50,978 bases of DNA from CAXYVX01 sp964292495 (GCA_964292495.1 CAXYVX010000002.1:1-50978), one strand, 5' to 3'; positions 17,339-26,477 are shown, counted from the stretch's first letter. Program-made: numbers and translations. The notes: generated from the letters alone by a model not told the origin.

Positions 17339-17950
17339 CTACTGAATGATGGTGTTATTTTCGTCGTCGGTTGGTAAAATGCCGAGCGTTTTGATTTTCT
17401 CAAAATCGGCGGAAATCAGGTCGCCTTTGTTGTTCAAAAACTCAAAAGCGTTTTCGTCATGCGCGATATGATCCACAAAGCAAATCCCGTTCGTATGGTC
17501 AATTTCGTGCTGTAGAACGCGCGCCAGGAACGGGCTAGGGGATTTGAAGCGAACTTCACGACCGCTCTCGTCCAAGGCTTTCACGCGCACTTTTGTCCAG
17601 CGCGGAACTTTGCCATAAACTCCGCCAGCCACGCTCAAACAGCCTTCGTCGTCGAGATCAAGTTTTCCTTCGTATTTGACGATTTCCGGATTGATTAAAA
17701 CGGTGAAATTCTGATTATTTTTGTCTTCAAAATCTTCGCGAATAATCACAATTCGCTCCAATTTCGCAATCTGAACCGCGGCCAAAGCGACGGCGGCTTC
17801 GTGTGGGCGAGAATTTTCCCAATCAATTGCCGCATCCTTCATGCCTTGAATTACATCAAGAATTTCAGGAGAAAGTTCGCGAATTTTCGCCGATTTTTCG
17901 CGAAGAATTGGGTTTGGCAAGGTGATGATGTTTTTTCGAGTATATTTCAT
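17339..17950 (-). CDS. def: Peptide deformylase
   Basis: 203 residues. It removes the formyl group from new proteins. Motif 2 EGCLSV (102-107, metal-binding Cys104) and motif 3 HEIDH (148-152) are intact. Motif 1, normally GxGLAAxQ, reads AVALAAVQI (53-61): both glycines are replaced and the usual Pro is Val, a notable deviation next to the active site. The C-terminal tail is longer than in many bacterial deformylases. On the minus strand TACAAT (complement of 17957-17962) ends 6 nt before the ATG, so the mRNA is probably leaderless. Confidence 0.92.
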   Translation of the reverse strand: MKYTRKNIITLPNPILREKSAKIRELSPEILDVIQGMKDAAIDWENSRPHEAAVALAAVQIAKLERIVIIREDFEDKNNQNFTVLINPEIVKYEGKLDLDDEGCLSVAGGVYGKVPRWTKVRVKALDESGREVRFKSPSPFLARVLQHEIDHTNGICFVDHIAHDENAFEFLNNKGDLISADFEKIKTLGILPTDDENNTIIQ

Positions 17951-17956
17951 GTTTAT

Positions 17957-17996
17957 ATTGTATCATATTGACTTTTTTAGTGAAAGGTGATAAAAT
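17957..17996. promoter_or_regulatory. Divergent promoters for def and the gene at 18066
   Basis: Minus strand: TACAAT (complement of 17957-17962), 6 nt from the def start. Plus strand: TTGACT (17968-17973), 17-bp spacer, TAAAAT (17991-17996). The two are packed into 40 bp. Confidence 0.8.
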
Positions 17997-18065
17997 AAAA
18001 AAATCTATTTCTTTGAATTAATATTCACGAAGAATTAGATAAAAAAATAGAAGGAGGAGTTTTAT

Positions 18066-18455
18066 ATGAAAAACTCTCGAACATTAACCGACGGAAACTT
18101 GTTTTCAGCGAAATCCCCGCAAATTTCAAAATATTTTTGCGAAAATAACATGAATTTATGCAATGATGTCAAAGTTGATGTGAACCTGTTGAAAGATGGC
18201 GACGAACAGGAAGATATTGTTGTTTGCGCGAAGCTTTCAATCAGTAAAATTCAAAAAGAATTTGATAATTTTCGGATTATTGGGTATATTTATACGCCAT
18301 CTAGGATGGGGAGATTGAATTTTAACGAGATTTATTCCCCAGAAAAGGATGATTTCTTGTTGAATACCACCCTTGATAATGATTGCATGAATAAGTTGAA
18401 AAGATATTGGTCATTCGTTAACGCGAGAAGACCTGTGTCTTTCACTGAAGAATAA
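18066..18455 (+). CDS. Orphan protein of unknown function
   Basis: 129 residues, soluble, no signal peptide or membrane helix. I do not recognise it. It contains four cysteines without a zinc-ribbon spacing and an aromatic-rich middle (FRIIGYIYTPSRMGRLNF). It is expressed from its own promoter with a strong ribosome site (GAAGGAGGAG, 7 nt before the ATG) and closed by a strong terminator. It has no exact TTCGCGAA copy. It belongs to a set of similarly organised orphan genes in this window (26577, 31014, 34321, 49358). Confidence 0.6.
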   Translation: MKNSRTLTDGNLFSAKSPQISKYFCENNMNLCNDVKVDVNLLKDGDEQEDIVVCAKLSISKIQKEFDNFRIIGYIYTPSRMGRLNFNEIYSPEKDDFLLNTTLDNDCMNKLKRYWSFVNARRPVSFTEE

Positions 18456-18467
18456 GTTTTTACACAC

Positions 18468-18501
18468 ACAGCCGATTTTCAAAAATCGGCTGTATTTTTT
18501 T
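18468..18501 (+). terminator. Terminator after the orphan gene, convergent with priA
   Basis: ACAGCCGATTT pairs with AAATCGGCTGT, then ATTTTTTT. It ends about 11 bp from the priA stop. Confidence 0.92.
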
Positions 18502-18511
18502 GGCGAAAATT

Positions 18512-20557
18512 TTAAATCAGAGAATTCGCGTCTTGTTCAATTGTCAGGTTCTTTGCAGGAGATTCTCGCGAAATTTCGTTGGCGATTTTGTTGAGCGCGG
18601 ATCTTGAATTTGAGCGAACGGTGATTTGCCAGCGGTAGTTTTCTCTCAATCTTTCGTAAAAAGATGGGCTTGGACCGAGCACGGAAAAACTCGGTTTTAG
18701 AGGATCTTTTGCCAGTTTTTCGCGAACGTCATTGGCGATTTTTCTTGCGTTTTTTACGGCTGCCACCTCCGTTTTGTAAGAAACCGTCAATTTCAATAAA
18801 TGTGTAAATGGTGGAAAATGTGCGCGTTTTCGTTCGGTGATTTCTGCGTCGTAAAAACTCCAAAAATCTTGATTTTTCGCGAAATTTATCGCGGGAGATT
18901 CGGGCTGATATGTTTGAATAATTGCGCTCGTTTCATCGGAATGTCGGCCCACGCGCCCGATCGCTTGGGTGATTAACTCAAACGTTCTTTCGTGCGCGCC
19001 GAAATCTGGGAGGTTCAGCCCGGCGTCAGCTTGAATAACACCGACCATTTTTAACATAGGTAAATCAAGCCCTTTTGCAATTTGCTGCGTTCCAATAATG
19101 ATGCGCGTTCGCCCGTTTTTGAGTTCGGAGTAGACTTTTGCGACGGTTTCATTATTTGCCGTGTCGCCGTCAAAACGTCTAATAGCTTTATCGTCTTTTG
19201 AGATGATTTCGCGAAAAATTTTCCGGCATTCGTCTTCAATTCTTTTGGTTCCAATTCCTTTGTGAAGGATTTCTGTTGATCTGCAAACAGGGCATTTCAT
19301 CGGAACTTTGGCGCGAGTGTTGTCTAAGTGGCAGCGCAACTCAAATTTGTCGGCGTGGAGCGTCATTGGCAGGAAACAGGTCGGGCAAGTCGCAACCCAT
19401 CCGCAATTTTCGCACATCGTGGTGCTGGCTGTGCCTCGGCGATTATGGAAGAGAAGTATTTGTTTTCCTTCTTCAAGCGAAGATTTCATTTGTTCCAGCA
19501 TTTGTCGCGAAAATATCCGGCTTTCGCTCGTGAAATTATCTCTGTTTCGCATGTCAACCACAGAAATTTTCGCAGGCTCAGCCTCTTTTTTTGCGAGTTC
19601 CGTCATTTCAATAACTGGGCGGTCAAGTGATTTTGCGCTAAAAACATCCGCGACCAAAGGTGTTGCTGATCCAAGAATCAATTTCGCACCCCGGTGAAGT
19701 GAAGCGATTTTCGCGGCAACGGTTTTAGTGTTGTAGCGCGGTGCTTTGTCCTGAATGTAGGTCGGCTCATGCTCCTCATCCACCACAATTAACCCAACGT
19801 TTTTTATCGGCAAAAACAGTGCTGAGCGCGGGCCAATCGCTATGATCGGAAGGCTTGAATTCAGCGCGCTCTCCCAGATTTTAGCGCGCTCAGTTTCTTT
19901 TTGTTGAGAATTGGTTGACAAAATTTTAACGGATTGATCGCCAAGTTCTGCTCTGAAATAGTTTTCAAATTCGTTCACAACTTGCGTTGTTAGCGAAATT
20001 TCTGGGACTAAAATGATCACGGATTTCCCTGCGGAAGCCATGTCTTTTGCGAGATTTTTATAGACTTCTGTTTTGCCGCTTCCTGTGATTCCCCTTAAAA
20101 TTGCTGTGCCCGGAGACATTTCGCGAATGGTTTTTAACGCGCTTTTTTGGCTTTGCGTGAGAATGGTTTTATTTTGTTTAATTTCATTTTCTTGGCTTTT
20201 TGAATAAATTTTTTGTTCAGCATCAACAGAGGAAAAACGCCGTTTTTTCAAAATCCCTGTTGGTAAAAAATTCTGCCAAACAACCCCAATTTTCGTGCTG
20301 TAAAATTTTGAAATCCAGACCGCCGTGTCAACAATTTCTTTTGAGAGATTATTTTCAAAAATTTTTCGCGAAACGGGTTTAACAGGGAAATCCGGCTTTT
20401 TAACTTTTCGCGAAACGACGCCAGCAATGCTTTTTTTCCCAAACGGAATTTCAATAATTTCACCTCTATTTAATTTATTTTCAGATGAATATGTGAGAAC
20501 CTCCAAATTGCCAACAGATCTGGCTGGCCAAATTTCGTAAAAAAAATCCTCACTCAT
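18512..20557 (-). CDS. priA: Primosomal protein N', replication restart helicase
   Basis: 681 residues. The 3'-to-5' superfamily 2 helicase reloads the replisome at stalled forks. The N-terminal DNA-binding domain is followed by Walker A GITGSGKTEVY, the DEEH box, and zinc-binding cysteines (CENC...CPTC and CPVC) between the two helicase lobes. Helicase motifs VI-like IGRVGRH and the PriA C-terminal domain follow. A longer reading from 20575 is rejected, because a TATAAT (complement of 20564-20569) lies inside it and ends exactly 6 nt before the ATG at 20557. This makes MSEDFFYEIWPAR the true start and the mRNA leaderless. No ribosome site is visible. Confidence 0.95.
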   Translation of the reverse strand: MSEDFFYEIWPARSVGNLEVLTYSSENKLNRGEIIEIPFGKKSIAGVVSRKVKKPDFPVKPVSRKIFENNLSKEIVDTAVWISKFYSTKIGVVWQNFLPTGILKKRRFSSVDAEQKIYSKSQENEIKQNKTILTQSQKSALKTIREMSPGTAILRGITGSGKTEVYKNLAKDMASAGKSVIILVPEISLTTQVVNEFENYFRAELGDQSVKILSTNSQQKETERAKIWESALNSSLPIIAIGPRSALFLPIKNVGLIVVDEEHEPTYIQDKAPRYNTKTVAAKIASLHRGAKLILGSATPLVADVFSAKSLDRPVIEMTELAKKEAEPAKISVVDMRNRDNFTSESRIFSRQMLEQMKSSLEEGKQILLFHNRRGTASTTMCENCGWVATCPTCFLPMTLHADKFELRCHLDNTRAKVPMKCPVCRSTEILHKGIGTKRIEDECRKIFREIISKDDKAIRRFDGDTANNETVAKVYSELKNGRTRIIIGTQQIAKGLDLPMLKMVGVIQADAGLNLPDFGAHERTFELITQAIGRVGRHSDETSAIIQTYQPESPAINFAKNQDFWSFYDAEITERKRAHFPPFTHLLKLTVSYKTEVAAVKNARKIANDVREKLAKDPLKPSFSVLGPSPSFYERLRENYRWQITVRSNSRSALNKIANEISRESPAKNLTIEQDANSLI

Positions 20558-20594
20558 TTGACTATTATAACGCAAAATCTGCTACAATATGCTT

Positions 20595-20636
20595 ATGCAA
20601 AAAAGAAAGTTTTTCGGAGATGAGCAGCTACTTTGA
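20595..20636 (+). CDS. Possible leaderless leader peptide (13 codons)
   Basis: TACAAT (20583-20588) is followed 6 nt later by ATG, the spacing seen for leaderless genes here. The reading frame MQKRKFFGDEQLL ends at 20636, overlapping the ATG of the next gene at 20620. The start of that gene has GGAG only 1 nt away, too close to work on its own, so translation of this mini-ORF may be coupled to it. It may instead be the remnant of a different N terminus separated by a frameshift. Confidence 0.4.
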   Translation: MQKRKFFGDEQLL

Positions 20637-21282
20637 TTCGCGAGCAACCGCTGGCGCGAAGCTTGCTGGTGAGTTTTTGACAGCTGGATACCGCTGGAAA
20701 GATGTGACGGTTCTTGCTCTTGACGACGGAGGTGTGGCGGTTGGATATCAAATCGCGACGTATCTGCACGCTGATCTCCGCAGGCTGATCACCGAAGATA
20801 TTCACATTGATGACGAGGATGTTGATTTCGCGACGGTTCTGCCGGGCGGAATTATTTCGCGAAATCCAAAACTTGATGACGAAACATACGAATATTATTA
20901 CGGTGAATACGCGGGAGATCTCGACGAAAGATTTCGCGAAGCCGCCAGCCGGGTTGACGCAAAAACTGGCGTTCATGAAATTTCACCGGAAACTTTGCGC
21001 GGGCGAAACGTGATTTTGGTCAGCGAAGGCTTGAAAAATGGAGCTATTTTACATGCGGTGACTGAATGGATGAAACCTGCCCGCGTCGCGCGAGTGATTC
21101 TGGCGACCCCGCTCATCTCTGTTGATGCTCTTGACGAAGCGCATATTTTGATGGATGAGTTGCATGTTTTGAGTGTTGTTGGAAATTATCTTTGGACTGA
21201 ACATTATTACGATCAAGATGACGCTCCGGACGAAGAAATGATCGGCGATATGGTTGGCGCAACGATTCTTGATTGGCGGTAA
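20620..21282 (+). CDS. Phosphoribosyltransferase-like protein with degenerate PRPP loop
   Basis: 220 residues, cytoplasmic. The arrangement matches type I phosphoribosyltransferase-domain proteins: an early strand and glycine loop (LALDDGGVAVGYQIATYL, near residue 30), a central variable region, then VILVSEGLKNGAIL followed by AVTEWMKPARVARVILATPL. In active enzymes the latter strand ends in the acidic DDxxxTG PRPP loop. Here it reads SEGLKNGA, so PRPP binding may be lost or altered. The ATG at 20620 has poor ribosome-site spacing and may depend on the mini-ORF before it. It is divergent from priA. Confidence 0.6.
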   Translation: MSSYFDSRATAGAKLAGEFLTAGYRWKDVTVLALDDGGVAVGYQIATYLHADLRRLITEDIHIDDEDVDFATVLPGGIISRNPKLDDETYEYYYGEYAGDLDERFREAASRVDAKTGVHEISPETLRGRNVILVSEGLKNGAILHAVTEWMKPARVARVILATPLISVDALDEAHILMDELHVLSVVGNYLWTEHYYDQDDAPDEEMIGDMVGATILDWR

Positions 21283-21306
21283 TTTGGCGTTTTTGCGGGC
21301 TTGTTT

Positions 21307-21328
21307 TCGCGAAAAATGTTTGATATAA
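21307..21328 (+). promoter_or_regulatory. Promoter of the winged-helix regulator
   Basis: TATAAT lies near 21323-21328, with TTCGCGAA (about 21306-21313) 10 nt upstream inside a 17-bp spacer that follows TTGTTT. Confidence 0.6.
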
Positions 21329-21400
21329 TCTTTACAACAAAAGTCAGAAGAATAGTTCGCGAAATTGACAATCGCGGGGTAATAACAGAGGAGAATTTAA

Positions 21401-21717
21401 TGCTGGATATGTTTATAACGAGTCGTGTGCGACGCAAAATAGTCGTTGTGTATGCAAAATATCCTGATTTCAAAACTCATGTGCGCGGTCTCGCGAAGCT
21501 CATCAAGGAAGATCCCGGAAATATTCAGCGCGAACTTAAACGACTTGAAAAATCCGGTTTTTTACAGAGTGAAAAACAAGGAAATACTAAAATTTATTCA
21601 ACAAATAAAGCTTTTCCGATTTTCAAAGAACTTCAAGCGATTGTCATCAAAAGTCAACAGGCGAGCGCCGAACAGAAGCGCGCGCGCATTGCTAGCCGCG
21701 TTAGTGCGGACGAATAA
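21401..21717 (+). CDS. Winged-helix DNA-binding protein
   Basis: 105 residues. Residues about 8-80 form a winged helix-turn-helix of the ArsR/MarR-like type: HVRGLAKLIKEDPGNIQRELKRLEKSGFL is the helix-turn-helix, with the recognition helix NIQRELKRLEKSG, and SEKQGNTKIYSTNKAF is the beta wing. The C-terminal helix is Gln/Ala-rich. It is a likely small transcription regulator. GAGGAG precedes ATG 21401 by 6 nt. A longer reading from 21301 would include the -10 element and is rejected. The target is unknown. It lies directly upstream of recJ but recJ has its own promoter. Confidence 0.75.
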
Positions 21718-21752
21718 TTCGCGGTTTTTACCGTTTATGTTAAAATAGAAGA

Positions 21753-23630
21753 ATGAAAAGTGGGGATGTTTCACCGTTGCTTCGCGAACTTTTGTCGCGG
21801 CGGGGTTATGAAACGGATGAGCAAATAGAGGATTTTTTGAATCCTGATTTTGCGAAAACTTGCTATGATCCAAATTTGTTTGAGGGCATGCACGAAGCGG
21901 TTTCGCGAATTTGTGCTGCGAAGAAGCGCAGTGAGAAAATAACGATTTACGGAGATTACGATATTGACGGCATGACGGCAACGGTGATTCTCTGGGAAAG
22001 TCTGCGCTGTTTCGGGCTCGATTGCGACACTTATACGCCAGACCGTTTCACGGAAGGTTATGGCTTGAATAAGGATGCGATTTCTCAAATTGCCGAGGCT
22101 GGCGCGAAATTGATAATCACCGTTGATAACGGAACGCTGAGTTTTGATGAAATTGATTTCGCGAAAACTTTGGGCGTGGATGTGATCATCACAGACCACC
22201 ACACGCCGCATTTTGCTGACGAAAATAATGCAAAACTGCATTTGCCAAACGCTGTTGCTGTCATAAATCCAAAGTTGCAGCCAGCGCTAAACCCAGAAAA
22301 ATATGATGGTAAATTTCGCTCAAAAAAAGAGTTTCGCGAAGAGAAATTGTATCCATTTTGTGATCCATGCGGCGCAGGAACAGCGTTTATTTTAGTGCGT
22401 GCACTTCAAAAAGAGAGCTTGAAAACCTCGGAAAAATTCGCGAAAAGCCCGGGAAAATATCTTATTCCACTTGCGGACGGACAGGAAAAGTGGCTATTGG
22501 ATTTGGTTGCACTCGGAACCGTTTGCGACATTGTTGGGTTGGTGGACGAGAATCGCAATAACGTGAAGTGGGGAATTGAGGTGATGAAGCGGACGCGCCG
22601 CCCGGGGATTCGTGCGCTTTTGGCAGTTGCCGGTGTGAAAATATCTGAAGTTAATTCTGAGACTTTAGGGTTTGTGCTTGGCCCGAGATTAAATGCGGCG
22701 GGCCGAATGGAAACCGCGGAATATGCCCTTGAATTGTTGAAATTACACGATGTTTCAACAGCCGGATTTTCGCGAAAAATTGGCTCAAACGGCTTGGAAG
22801 AAGAAGCGAAAACTGAGGCAGATGTGAATTCGCGCGCGCTTGAATTGGCGACAAAACTTGATTTACTCAACAAAAATCGACGCAAAATTCAGGACAATGT
22901 TTTCGTGAAAGCAAGCCAAAAAATTGAAGAAAATTTTAGGGAAAACTCAGTTTTGGTTGTTGATGGCGATAACTGGCACGAAGGAATTATTGGGATCGTC
23001 GCCGCAAAAATTCTGGAAAAATACAGCAAACCAACTATCGTTCTTGCGCGCGGTGAGGATGGTTTCGCGAAAGGGTCCGGGCGATCTTTTGGCGAGTTTT
23101 CTATGGCTGCCGTGATCCATGCTAGCGATAAAATTATTGAGCGTGGCGGCGGACATTTGGCTGCTGGTGGATTGACCGTGAAAAACGAAAAAATCAAAGA
23201 ATTTCGCGAAAATGTACAAATTTTTTATTCAGGGCTCAATCTGGAAAATCAAGAAAAATGGCTTGTTCCAGAAGCTGATTTAGCGCTTGAAAATTTCTCG
23301 GAAATCAATCAAAATTTGTTGGATCAAATTGAAAAAATGCAGCCTTTTGGGCACGCAAACGAATCCCCGGTTGTTGAATTTAAGAACCTGAAAATTGTCG
23401 CGAGAAGGCTGATGGGGCAAGATAAATCGCATGTAAAATACACTTTTGCAGATAAAAAGGGTAGACAATTTCAAGCGATCGCGTTTTCGTCGGCGGACAA
23501 ATATCGTCTTGAAACTTACGATGAAAATGGTGGAGAAAACCGCGTGAATATTCGCGTAAATCTCGCGAAAAACGAGTGGAACGGCCGCGTTTCAGTTGAA
23601 GGCAGGTTGCTTTTTATGGAAAAAGTTTGA
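21753..23630 (+). CDS. recJ: Single-stranded-DNA exonuclease RecJ
   Basis: 625 residues. This 5'-to-3' exonuclease acts in recombination and mismatch repair. The DHH phosphoesterase motifs are clear: DYDIDGMTATVIL (motif I), VDNG (motif II region), DHHTPH (motif III), and the DHHA1 motif GGGHLAAGG near residue 470. The C-terminal OB domain follows. The -10 TAAAAT (21741-21746) ends exactly 6 nt before the ATG and no ribosome site exists, so it is leaderless. It converges with the ABC-F gene with 8 bp between stops and no terminator in between. Confidence 0.95.
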   Translation: MKSGDVSPLLRELLSRRGYETDEQIEDFLNPDFAKTCYDPNLFEGMHEAVSRICAAKKRSEKITIYGDYDIDGMTATVILWESLRCFGLDCDTYTPDRFTEGYGLNKDAISQIAEAGAKLIITVDNGTLSFDEIDFAKTLGVDVIITDHHTPHFADENNAKLHLPNAVAVINPKLQPALNPEKYDGKFRSKKEFREEKLYPFCDPCGAGTAFILVRALQKESLKTSEKFAKSPGKYLIPLADGQEKWLLDLVALGTVCDIVGLVDENRNNVKWGIEVMKRTRRPGIRALLAVAGVKISEVNSETLGFVLGPRLNAAGRMETAEYALELLKLHDVSTAGFSRKIGSNGLEEEAKTEADVNSRALELATKLDLLNKNRRKIQDNVFVKASQKIEENFRENSVLVVDGDNWHEGIIGIVAAKILEKYSKPTIVLARGEDGFAKGSGRSFGEFSMAAVIHASDKIIERGGGHLAAGGLTVKNEKIKEFRENVQIFYSGLNLENQEKWLVPEADLALENFSEINQNLLDQIEKMQPFGHANESPVVEFKNLKIVARRLMGQDKSHVKYTFADKKGRQFQAIAFSSADKYRLETYDENGGENRVNIRVNLAKNEWNGRVSVEGRLLFMEKV

Positions 23631-23638
23631 GTTCTAAC

Positions 23639-25375
23639 TTATTTTTGCGCGCCGATCTTAATCACCGCTCCGCCGATTTTTCCGCGAAAATATGAATCGT
23701 GGGAGACAAATATAACCGCTCCGTCAAATTTAGCAAGCGCGGTCTCAAGTTCCTCAATGGACGGCAAATCAAGATGGTTGGTCGGCTCATCAAGAACCAA
23801 AAGATTGGGGTTATTGCGAAGCATTGAAATCATTTGGAAACGCGCTTTTTGGCCTCCGGAAAGATCGCGAATTAGCATTTCTCCGTCGTGTTCAACAAAC
23901 AAATAATCACTCAAAAGCTGGCGAATTTTCGTGTCAGAAATGTCGAGCCCGTCATCCAAATACAGTTTTTCAATTGCCGAGCGAAGAGGAAGATTTAGGA
24001 ATTTTTCGCGAATTTCCTGGTCGTAAATTCCGACTCGAATTTTTGGCGAAACTTCAACTGTGCCATCAAAAACTTCCGGCATGTTTTTTGAAAATTCGTC
24101 TTTGCGTTCGCGTAAAAGCGCGTCGTGTTTCGCGCCGATTTTTCCAAGATTTCGCGAGAGATCGTCCGCAAAAATTGTGTGCAGAATTTCGCGAATAAGC
24201 GTGGTTTTTCCCGCTCCATTCAAGCCGCGAAGTTCAATTTTTTCTCGTTCGCGAAGGTCAAAATTTAGTTCATTAAACAGGATTTTCTCCCCATATCCGA
24301 GCGCCAAATCGCGCACCGCCACAAGCACGCTGGAACTGCGTGAATCATTTCGAGAAATTCCGCTCAGACGAATATTTTTTGACTTAAATTTTTCGTAGTT
24401 TTCGGCATCTTTCAAACCCAAATCCGTAACCGATCCGGAGTCAATCCAAATACTTGGTTTTTTGATTTGTTCAAGCCGCGCAACTTCTTCGCGAGCCTCA
24501 TTTTCGCGGCGCTTGAATTGACGGATCGTGCCCGGATCGCGCGCGCGTTCCTTCATGCGCTGCATGGCCAGAACCTGTTTGCGCGCATTTTCCAGAGTTT
24601 TTTGCGCCATTTCATAATCGTGCGCGGAAGTGGAAGCGCTTGACGCGTTTTGGCGCAAATAATCGTCATAATTCCCCTTAAAAATTTGCGCGTGGCCGTC
24701 TTTAATTTCCACGATTTTGTCAACAACTTTCAAAACGTCGCGGTCGTGCGTCACGATCAACATCGCCGTGTTTGAGGTTTTTGCGAACTCAATAAACTGG
24801 TTTTTCGCGCGGAAATCCATGTGGTTTGTTGGCTCGTCAATGAGCGCGAGATGCGCTGAAGAATTCATAACTTTCACGATTTCCGCCAGGCGTTTTTGCC
24901 CGCCAGACAGGGAAGAAAACTCGCTTTTCGCGAAATTAGCCAAACCAAAATTCGCCAATTCCTGGACGACATTATTTTCGACGTCCCAATAATTTAGCGC
25001 TGTGAACCGTTCCAATGTGTCGTTGTATGTGTTCAAATCGTGCGGGGAAGGATCGGTTTTTTTCGCGAAATTTTCCATCGCGCGTGAAAGTTTTGCGAAT
25101 TCTGGAAGCCCACTCAAAATGTAATCAACCAAATTTACCCCTGAAATCCCAGCATGTTCCTGCGCGGTTTCAACGATTATCTTCCCGTTTCGGATGTTTA
25201 CAGCTCCGGTGAAATCCGTGTCGCGCCCAGCGATAATGTGGAGTAAAGTGGATTTTCCGAGCCCGTTCCGCCCAACCAAACCGACTTTTTCTCCGTCTTC
25301 AATAGAAAAAGAAACGTCGGTCATCAAAGTTTTGTTGCCGAACGATTTTTCGCGAATTTTTAGATCGAGAATCAT
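23639..25375 (-). CDS. ABC-F family ATPase (ribosome-associated type)
   Basis: 578 residues with two ATP-binding cassettes and no membrane domain. The Walker A motifs are GRNGLGKST and GLNGAGKTT. The two signature motifs are LSGGQKRLAEI and LSGGQKARFQM, with Walker B segments ALIDEPTNHMD and LVLDEPTNHLD. The linker between the domains is Arg/Lys/Glu-rich, as in ABC-F proteins that act in the ribosome E site for translation fine-tuning or antibiotic protection. Which subfamily it belongs to is not resolved. TATAAT (complement of 25383-25388) ends 7 nt before the ATG, so it is probably leaderless. Confidence 0.9.
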   Translation of the reverse strand: MILDLKIREKSFGNKTLMTDVSFSIEDGEKVGLVGRNGLGKSTLLHIIAGRDTDFTGAVNIRNGKIIVETAQEHAGISGVNLVDYILSGLPEFAKLSRAMENFAKKTDPSPHDLNTYNDTLERFTALNYWDVENNVVQELANFGLANFAKSEFSSLSGGQKRLAEIVKVMNSSAHLALIDEPTNHMDFRAKNQFIEFAKTSNTAMLIVTHDRDVLKVVDKIVEIKDGHAQIFKGNYDDYLRQNASSASTSAHDYEMAQKTLENARKQVLAMQRMKERARDPGTIRQFKRRENEAREEVARLEQIKKPSIWIDSGSVTDLGLKDAENYEKFKSKNIRLSGISRNDSRSSSVLVAVRDLALGYGEKILFNELNFDLREREKIELRGLNGAGKTTLIREILHTIFADDLSRNLGKIGAKHDALLRERKDEFSKNMPEVFDGTVEVSPKIRVGIYDQEIREKFLNLPLRSAIEKLYLDDGLDISDTKIRQLLSDYLFVEHDGEMLIRDLSGGQKARFQMISMLRNNPNLLVLDEPTNHLDLPSIEELETALAKFDGAVIFVSHDSYFRGKIGGAVIKIGAQK

Positions 25376-25454
25376 TGCTGATATTATAACAGATTTTTAA
25401 TATATTTTGCGTTTTGTGCTATGATGAAAAAGAACGATTAAAAGAAAGAGAAAG

Positions 25455-26168
25455 ATGAAAAAAACTTATTTAGATATTGTTAGTGGCGAAATTTTGGAAG
25501 TTGGCGACGGCATGTTTTTGGGCGAGCTTGACCCGCGCCTTCGCGAGCTGGTTCATGCGCGTTTTCCAAAAGCGAAATCGCATGATTTTATTTCATTTTC
25601 AAGCCTTGCGGAATTTCGCGAAAAGCGAGTTGAAGAAATAATTGCGAAAAGTGCTGGCGAAAATGCAAAGATCCATGAAAAGTTCGCGAAAACCGTTGAA
25701 AGCGAGGATTTTCGCGAAACTGACATCGCGAATTACGTTGCGCGCCAGCGATCTTTTGGCCAGCGCGTCGCGGACGGCGTGGCAAAAGTTGGTGGAAGTT
25801 GGAGTTTTATAATCTGTTTTATTGGATTCATGGTTTTGTGGATTGTTGTGAACGGAGTTGGGTTGTTTGGATTGAAATGGGATCCGTATCCGTTTATTTT
25901 ACTGAATTTGGCGCTGAGTACACTGGCGGCAGTTCAGGCGCCAATTATTATGATGAGTCAAAATCGCGCCGCGGATTATGACCGTATGACAAGTGAAAAT
26001 GATTACAAAACGAACAAAAAAACTGAGGTTGAGCTGCGGATTTTGCACAGTAAAATTGACCATTTGATTCAAAAAGATCAACCGGAACAATTGGAAATTC
26101 AAAAAATTCACGGCGAAACATTGGCGGAAATTGCCCGAAAATTAGAAGAAATTTCGCGAAAAGTCTGA
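25455..26168 (+). CDS. DUF1003 membrane protein
   Basis: 237 residues. The N-terminal part is cytoplasmic and charged. The DUF1003 core starts at ANYVARQRSFGQRVAD and contains two membrane helices (about 112-138 and 148-168) separated by a WDPYPF loop, followed by SQNRAADYDR and a coiled-coil C terminus. The family is widespread and of unknown function. AAAGAGAAAG serves as a weak ribosome site, and TATGAT (about 25421-25426) is a likely -10 element. It is divergent from the ABC-F gene. Confidence 0.83.
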   Translation: MKKTYLDIVSGEILEVGDGMFLGELDPRLRELVHARFPKAKSHDFISFSSLAEFREKRVEEIIAKSAGENAKIHEKFAKTVESEDFRETDIANYVARQRSFGQRVADGVAKVGGSWSFIICFIGFMVLWIVVNGVGLFGLKWDPYPFILLNLALSTLAAVQAPIIMMSQNRAADYDRMTSENDYKTNKKTEVELRILHSKIDHLIQKDQPEQLEIQKIHGETLAEIARKLEEISRKV

Positions 26169-26229
26169 TTTTTGCGAAATTCGCGAAAAACATTTGGTTT
26201 TTTGTGAAAGTTGTGATAAAATCAAGTAT

Positions 26230-26466
26230 ATGATTAGTGTTAAGAGAAAAGATGACCGAGAGGCAAACGAGAATTTGTTGCGCCGTTTCAATCGCCGCGT
26301 TTTGCAATCTGGCGTGATCGCGAACGCGAAAGCGTCTATGCGTTTCAGTAAGCCGATCAGCAAAACCGAGCGCCGCAAATCCGCGATCATTCGTGATCAG
26401 CGCCGCGCGGAGAAAAATTTGCAGATTCGCATGGGTCTCGCAAAACCGAGCAAACGCGATTTCTAA
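26230..26466 (+). CDS. rpsU: 30S ribosomal protein bS21
   Basis: 78 residues, very basic. MISVKRKDDREANENLLRRFNRRVLQSG matches the S21 N terminus, and the basic C-terminal helix follows. A longer reading from 26194 is rejected, because TAAAAT (26217-26222) ends 7 nt before ATG 26230, with TTGGTT 17 bp upstream of it; the mRNA is therefore leaderless. S21 sits near the anti-Shine-Dalgarno end of 16S rRNA, so leaderless translation of its own gene is a logical match (inference). Confidence 0.9.
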   Translation: MISVKRKDDREANENLLRRFNRRVLQSGVIANAKASMRFSKPISKTERRKSAIIRDQRRAEKNLQIRMGLAKPSKRDF

Positions 26467-26477
26467 AAACTTCGCGA

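Noticed and set aside
20557..20575. Longer N terminus for PriA
   Set aside because: The extra codons contain the TATAAT promoter box.
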